This document shows positions 60,415 through 64,000 of a stretch of DNA of 64,000 nucleotides, one piece after another. The notes under the pieces are model-generated. The model was not told the DNA's origin and did no database searches. It saw nothing but the letters and a program-made list of their open reading frames with translations. The stretch lies in the NCBI GenBank assembly GCA_023436145.1, contig JAEZKP010000017.1, forward strand, positions 25,358 to 89,357, written 5' to 3'. The first letter of the stretch is position 1. The number at the start of each line of letters is the position of its first letter. The position numbers and the translations under genes are program-made. The DNA comes from Fibrobacterota bacterium. Its GTDB lineage: Bacteria; Fibrobacterota; Chitinivibrionia; Chitinivibrionales; Chitinispirillaceae.

Positions 60415-62790
60415 CTATTGATATTGTGATAATTGATTCAGATGTTCCCTGATTGCACCTGCAAGAGCCGGATTATTCATCTGCATTGCAATCGAAATTG
60501 CTTTACGATCTATTTGTACGGCCTGTTCATATTTTCCTAAGTCTGCGTAAACACGGCCGAGTAAATACATGGCAAGGGGATCATTTTCAGATGACAATCT
60601 GACCGACTGCTCCAGGTGTATGCTTGCTTCTTGTAAATATCCTCTTTCTGCCATCGCGTGCCCGAGATTCCTGTGTGCTTCAGCGTTATCCGGTCTGGCA
60701 TCAACAACTTTCTTAAAATGAAATATTGCCAGGTCTGTCCGGCCAGATTGAACAAGAGCTGTTCCAAGGTTATTACGGGTCATAGTATGACCTGGATTCA
60801 GTTGCAAAGCTTTTTCAAATTGCACTATTGCTTCTTTGAGTGCACCTTTAGCAGCTAACGCTTCGCCGAGATTATTATAAGCTTCCATATACTGAGTGTT
60901 TATTTTCAGGGCGCTGCGATAGTGTGAGATTGCTTCATCAATTTTACCGGTCTCTATCAAGGCTACCCCCAGGCTGTTATGTATCCATGGTTCTGCTGGA
61001 GAAAGTTCAAGTGCTTTGTTCCATTCGAGTATGGCTTTTTCATAATTGAAACTCTTCATTGACTCGACCGCAAGATTTACATACCGGGCATAATCAGCTG
61101 CAGGTGCTTCAATTTTTATTAAGCTGTCAGCAGGGATATTGATGAATTCAGGGATATTGACAGCCCGGTTGGCTGCAGTGGCATCTTCAATCAGAATAGG
61201 CGGACTGTCAATTCCAGCAGTGTCCAGGTGAGTAAGAAACATCTGGGTATAAGGAGACCTGCTTTTGGATGAGAAGACCATCCAGCGTCCATTAGGAGAA
61301 AAACTATGCCAGGAATTCATAAGCGGGGTATTGCAATTCATGCGTCGTGCAACCCCACCTTCTGCAGGTACTATGAAAAGCTGGCCATCAGGGCGCATTA
61401 AGAGTCCATTTCTGGCCTGGACAAATACGATCCAGCGTCCGTCTGGGGAGATTTTTGGAAAAGAGTTACTCATCCCATTTTGAGATGCACCGATGATAGG
61501 TTGTGCCTGTCCACCTTTACCTTCATTAAACTGGATTCGATACAGGTCGTATTTTATCTGAGTTTCATTGGAATCGTTGGCATATTGTGCAAGCCTGGCA
61601 TTTGCAGGATAGGCATCCAGTGCCTTTGCCCGTGCAAATACCAGATATTTACCATCAGGACTCCACACTGCATTTGCATGAACGAAATTGGTGTCATCTG
61701 CACCTGGAAGCGGACTTAGATGCGCGTTCTTTTGATTATACCAGGCCAGAATCCCTCGGGTGGGATAGAAAACCTGAAGAAAACGGTAATCCCTGAAATT
61801 TGCAACATAATATCCTTGCAACAGATCTATCGGGTTCTTGCGTCTTTCGTAGTCGGTTTGATTAATGCCCGGATCATTGACAGTGGTGATTACATATCTG
61901 GCATCAGGGGAAATCTGCGACATGAAACCGACACGCAATGTACTTCCCAGTTTCCCTTTGTAAGTACTCCATTCAATCAGATCTTCGTTGCGAATCGATG
62001 TTTTAGGTTTAATATTCGCTAATGCATATAAACCTTTATCATTACGTGGACCATCCATATCCATACCAAGTGTTTTTCCATCAGAGGAGAAGGAATGGCA
62101 GTTTGCACATGTATGTACTCCATCCATTAACAAACGATTTTTTTTCTCTGCTACGCTGCGCAATCTCCAGGCAATGAGCGGGAGTGCCTGAGGGGCAAGG
62201 GGCTTAATCACACCTTTTTCGTTGTCTGAGGGCATGAGTGGTACATCACGATAGAATATCGGTGCGCCAACCGAATCACACGAGGTCTGGATTGACACCT
62301 GTCCACTTGAAAGGATCACTTTTGAATTACTGTCGGAGTATCCGGTAATAACAATTTTGGCAGGAGAACTAACCGAGTGCTCTTTGATTGCAGCCCAGGT
62401 GATTGAATCCGGTATCCAGGTATGCGCCTGTGCCTGTTCGGGTGTCAGTGAGGGCGGTTTGTTAGTGGAGGCGACACAGCGCGGATCGATCTCTCCAATC
62501 TGCATTGGTTCCCCTGCAGATTGAACACGTACCGAGGCAGTACCATCGGAAAAGACAATGTTTATTTCCCAAATGGTAGATTTTTTATTAGGATCTCTCC
62601 AAAGCATTGTAGGGGAAGGGAACTCGGGAGGAAAAATTGATCCCTCGAGCGGGTAGTCTATCACAATTGAGGCTGGTTCTTCTAATAGTTGAGGTTTCCC
62701 GGATTGTGAACTTGTGAAATGCCATACCAGCAGAATTGTGAATAGTAACGATCCGGCAAGAGTGATAATTTGAGCTTTTAATCGTTTCAC
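60415..62790 (-). CDS. PD40-propeller / haem c / TPR protein
   Basis: 791 residues from a GTG start with TTGGAG eight bases upstream. A membrane anchor or signal segment (IITLAGSLLFTILLVWHF) comes first. A beta-sandwich region (about 40-175), a haem c site CANCH (about 226) in HTCANCHSFSSDGKTL, TolB-like PD40 blades (about 240-540; SPDGKYLVFARAK, SPDGRWIVFVQARNG, SPNGRWMVFSSKS) and five or six TPR repeats (about 570-785; NSLGVALIETGKIDEAISHYR). It is probably periplasmic or surface-facing. It shares the haem-plus-propeller design of the operon at 12-19 kb but stands alone. Function unknown; TPRs suggest a multi-protein complex. Confidence 0.88.
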   Translation of the reverse strand: MKRLKAQIITLAGSLLFTILLVWHFTSSQSGKPQLLEEPASIVIDYPLEGSIFPPEFPSPTMLWRDPNKKSTIWEINIVFSDGTASVRVQSAGEPMQIGEIDPRCVASTNKPPSLTPEQAQAHTWIPDSITWAAIKEHSVSSPAKIVITGYSDSNSKVILSSGQVSIQTSCDSVGAPIFYRDVPLMPSDNEKGVIKPLAPQALPLIAWRLRSVAEKKNRLLMDGVHTCANCHSFSSDGKTLGMDMDGPRNDKGLYALANIKPKTSIRNEDLIEWSTYKGKLGSTLRVGFMSQISPDARYVITTVNDPGINQTDYERRKNPIDLLQGYYVANFRDYRFLQVFYPTRGILAWYNQKNAHLSPLPGADDTNFVHANAVWSPDGKYLVFARAKALDAYPANARLAQYANDSNETQIKYDLYRIQFNEGKGGQAQPIIGASQNGMSNSFPKISPDGRWIVFVQARNGLLMRPDGQLFIVPAEGGVARRMNCNTPLMNSWHSFSPNGRWMVFSSKSRSPYTQMFLTHLDTAGIDSPPILIEDATAANRAVNIPEFINIPADSLIKIEAPAADYARYVNLAVESMKSFNYEKAILEWNKALELSPAEPWIHNSLGVALIETGKIDEAISHYRSALKINTQYMEAYNNLGEALAAKGALKEAIVQFEKALQLNPGHTMTRNNLGTALVQSGRTDLAIFHFKKVVDARPDNAEAHRNLGHAMAERGYLQEASIHLEQSVRLSSENDPLAMYLLGRVYADLGKYEQAVQIDRKAISIAMQMNNPALAGAIREHLNQLSQYQ

Positions 62791-63243
62791 AAAGGATCTC
62801 CAAATATAATGCGTAATACTTGCTTTCCCTGCCGAAATAAGAAGATTTGGGAGAATTGAAAGAACGAAGGTCAGTTAAAAACACTATTTTTGAACTGCTG
62901 TTTGGTTCTTGTATCAGCCACCCGATTTCTTAATGACGGAGGTTTTGGTTAAGATAAATTTAACCTAATTCGGACGGTTCCTTGGCAATGAGATGCGAAG
63001 CTGATCGCGTAAAGGAATCGTCCGATTTAGGTTTAATATAGTTGAGGGGACCGCTTTTTGCTCTCGCTTTTGTTTTGTGTTTTTTAATGCTGCGGAAATG
63101 ATTTTTGCAGTGAAAAGTACTTTTTTACAGAAGAAACCCCACAGCGATCATTATAACCTTTCCTCCGACATAAATATTGTATTTACTATTATCTAAATTT
63201 GATCTGATATGAAAGATAGCTGCCCATTGTCGGCCAGGCATGT
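62791..63243. other. Spacer with a long imperfect hairpin
   Basis: 453 bases. Apart from the inverted repeat at 62962-63033 nothing is recognisable. Confidence 0.5.
62962..63033. repeat. 72-bp inverted repeat with 22-base arms
   Basis: AACCTAATTCGGACGGTTCCTT (62962-62983, split here only by reading) pairs with the reverse of 63012-63033 (AAGGAATCGTCCGATTTAGG...) with two or three mismatches, around a 28-base loop. It has no T run. Either a structured leader of the TPR gene or a small repeat element. Confidence 0.65.
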
Positions 63244-64000
63244 TCAATTACTGTTTCTTACAATACCAATTACATTTGGAATCTGAGGGGCTTCAGAAGG
63301 TGAAAATCCTGTTCCAGAAAATTCGCCAATATACTCTTTTTCGAACTTTCCTGTGGTGATTGCCATCTGAGCAATATGCCCACCTTCAAGATACATTGCA
63401 CGATCGATTTTTACAGGAAGTTTCATAAGTATGGAGTTAAATTCATGAACTGAGTGAGGTTTACTTGAAAAAATGAAAAGTGCTTTTCCATCAGTGTCTG
63501 TTCCAAGTGCTGCAATACTCCACAGTTCTCCCTGTGCCCAAACATTTTTTCTGGTACAGGAGATCATCCGTATACTCTGCACGAAAGATGAATAAATCTT
63601 TTTCAGGGTTGCAAAGTCATCACATTGTCGGTCAATAATCATGAATTTCGGTACTGATGAGTCTTTGGGGTCGAAAGCCAGAATTGTTTTGTCTTTAGAA
63701 AGATATGAATTGTTTATGTGAAGAGATGTTTTCATCAGTGACACAGATGTCTTATAATCTTCCTGATACATACTTGCATTGATTGCTGCAACAAGGTGTT
63801 CTTTTTTACACCAATTCTTTGCTGATAATGAATTCCCCTGGTCTGGTGCTGATGAGCAGAGCAGCCTGAAGGAGAAGAATGCTGGATCAATCCGGAGAAT
63901 AGTGATTGTGGCTTGAACACTGTCAGGATAATTGGGGGAATGGAATGAACCCAGTTCGAGACCCGTTTCCAGCATTTTCCACGATGAAAAAAGACTGGTT
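63244..64000 (-). CDS. Phosphodiester glycosidase family (NAGPA-like) protein, 5' end outside the window
   Basis: The frame stays open past the first ATG (63973-63975) to the right edge, with TSLFSSWK just before it, so the start lies outside. The 250 visible residues match the NAGPA/phosphodiester glycosidase domain: LELGSFHSP, VAAINASMYQEDYKTSVSLM, MISCTRKNVWAQGELWSIAAL and RAMYLEGGHIAQM, in place of the usual AxNGGFF and ALNLDGGGS motifs. The GG-containing motif is kept, but the first has Ala-Ser-Met, so the active site may differ. Such domains cleave phosphodiester-linked sugars or act in sporulation and exopolysaccharide. Role here unknown. Confidence 0.7.
   Translation of the reverse strand, partial: TSLFSSWKMLETGLELGSFHSPNYPDSVQATITILRIDPAFFSFRLLCSSAPDQGNSLSAKNWCKKEHLVAAINASMYQEDYKTSVSLMKTSLHINNSYLSKDKTILAFDPKDSSVPKFMIIDRQCDDFATLKKIYSSFVQSIRMISCTRKNVWAQGELWSIAALGTDTDGKALFIFSSKPHSVHEFNSILMKLPVKIDRAMYLEGGHIAQMAITTGKFEKEYIGEFSGTGFSPSEAPQIPNVIGIVRNSN

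Overview
The window reads as chromosomal DNA of an AT-rich, Gram-negative, plant-polymer-degrading bacterium, most likely of the Fibrobacterota (Chitinispirillia-like). This is inferred from three things. Several secreted proteins end in type IX secretion (T9SS)-type sorting domains. There is a GH5 cellulase next to a CE1-type esterase. Strong GGAGG-type ribosome binding sites precede most genes, which argues against Bacteroidota, the other common T9SS phylum. Stop codons TAA, TAG and TGA are all used, so the standard bacterial code applies. I saw no tRNA, rRNA or CRISPR array.

Layout. 0-5 kb: a multi-PAS histidine kinase cut by the left edge, a chemotaxis-type receptor and a secreted hypothetical. 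5.3-7.3 kb: a UvrD/Rep helicase followed by a 7-bp minisatellite and a probable insertion-sequence end remnant. 7.5-19 kb: a seven-gene minus-strand run holding a hydrazine-synthase-alpha-like dihaem protein, a double Rid-domain protein, a T9SS cargo, a beta-propeller/MauG-type dihaem protein, an outer-membrane barrel, and the ResB-CcsA cytochrome c maturation pair. It looks like a dedicated exported-haem operon. 19.4-27.3 kb: a stress cluster (CbpA-like co-chaperone, divergent from an unknown protein, Hsp20, Lon-like protease, nicotinate phosphoribosyltransferase, triple-BON protein and a small barrel). 27.5-34.6 kb: a radical-SAM/SPASM maturase homologue that has lost its radical-SAM cysteines, a LamG remnant, a lipoprotein, a DUF763 protein, an Rnk-like factor, a histidine kinase and a FAD-Rieske oxidoreductase. 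35.5-43.4 kb: a subtilase lacking the expected catalytic Asp, a T9SS cargo and an EF-hand membrane protein.

43.7-58.3 kb is accessory in character. It holds (i) a three-gene module of coiled-coil/HEAT/winged-helix protein, ParA-type ATPase and coiled-coil protein; (ii) a decayed REP-type Y1 transposase; (iii) a minus-strand cluster with three DUF2589 paralogues, a coiled-coil protein, a small unknown and a peptidoglycan-binding muramidase-like protein; (iv) a broken GxxExxY gene; (v) a periplasmic aspartic protease with two DTG motifs in one chain; and (vi) an AraC/GyrI-type regulator. Copies of a ~195-bp element with GGGTCGGACC-type terminal inverted repeats are scattered through it, and the transposase remnant lies between the same ends. 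56-60 kb carries a GH5 cellulase split by an in-frame TGA where a Trp is expected, and a CE1-type esterase with a sorting-domain-like insert. 60.4-64 kb carries a PD40/haem c/TPR protein and a phosphodiester-glycosidase-family protein cut by the right edge.

The best candidates for undescribed biology are the exported-haem operon, the ParA/HEAT/coiled-coil module and the DUF2589 cluster.
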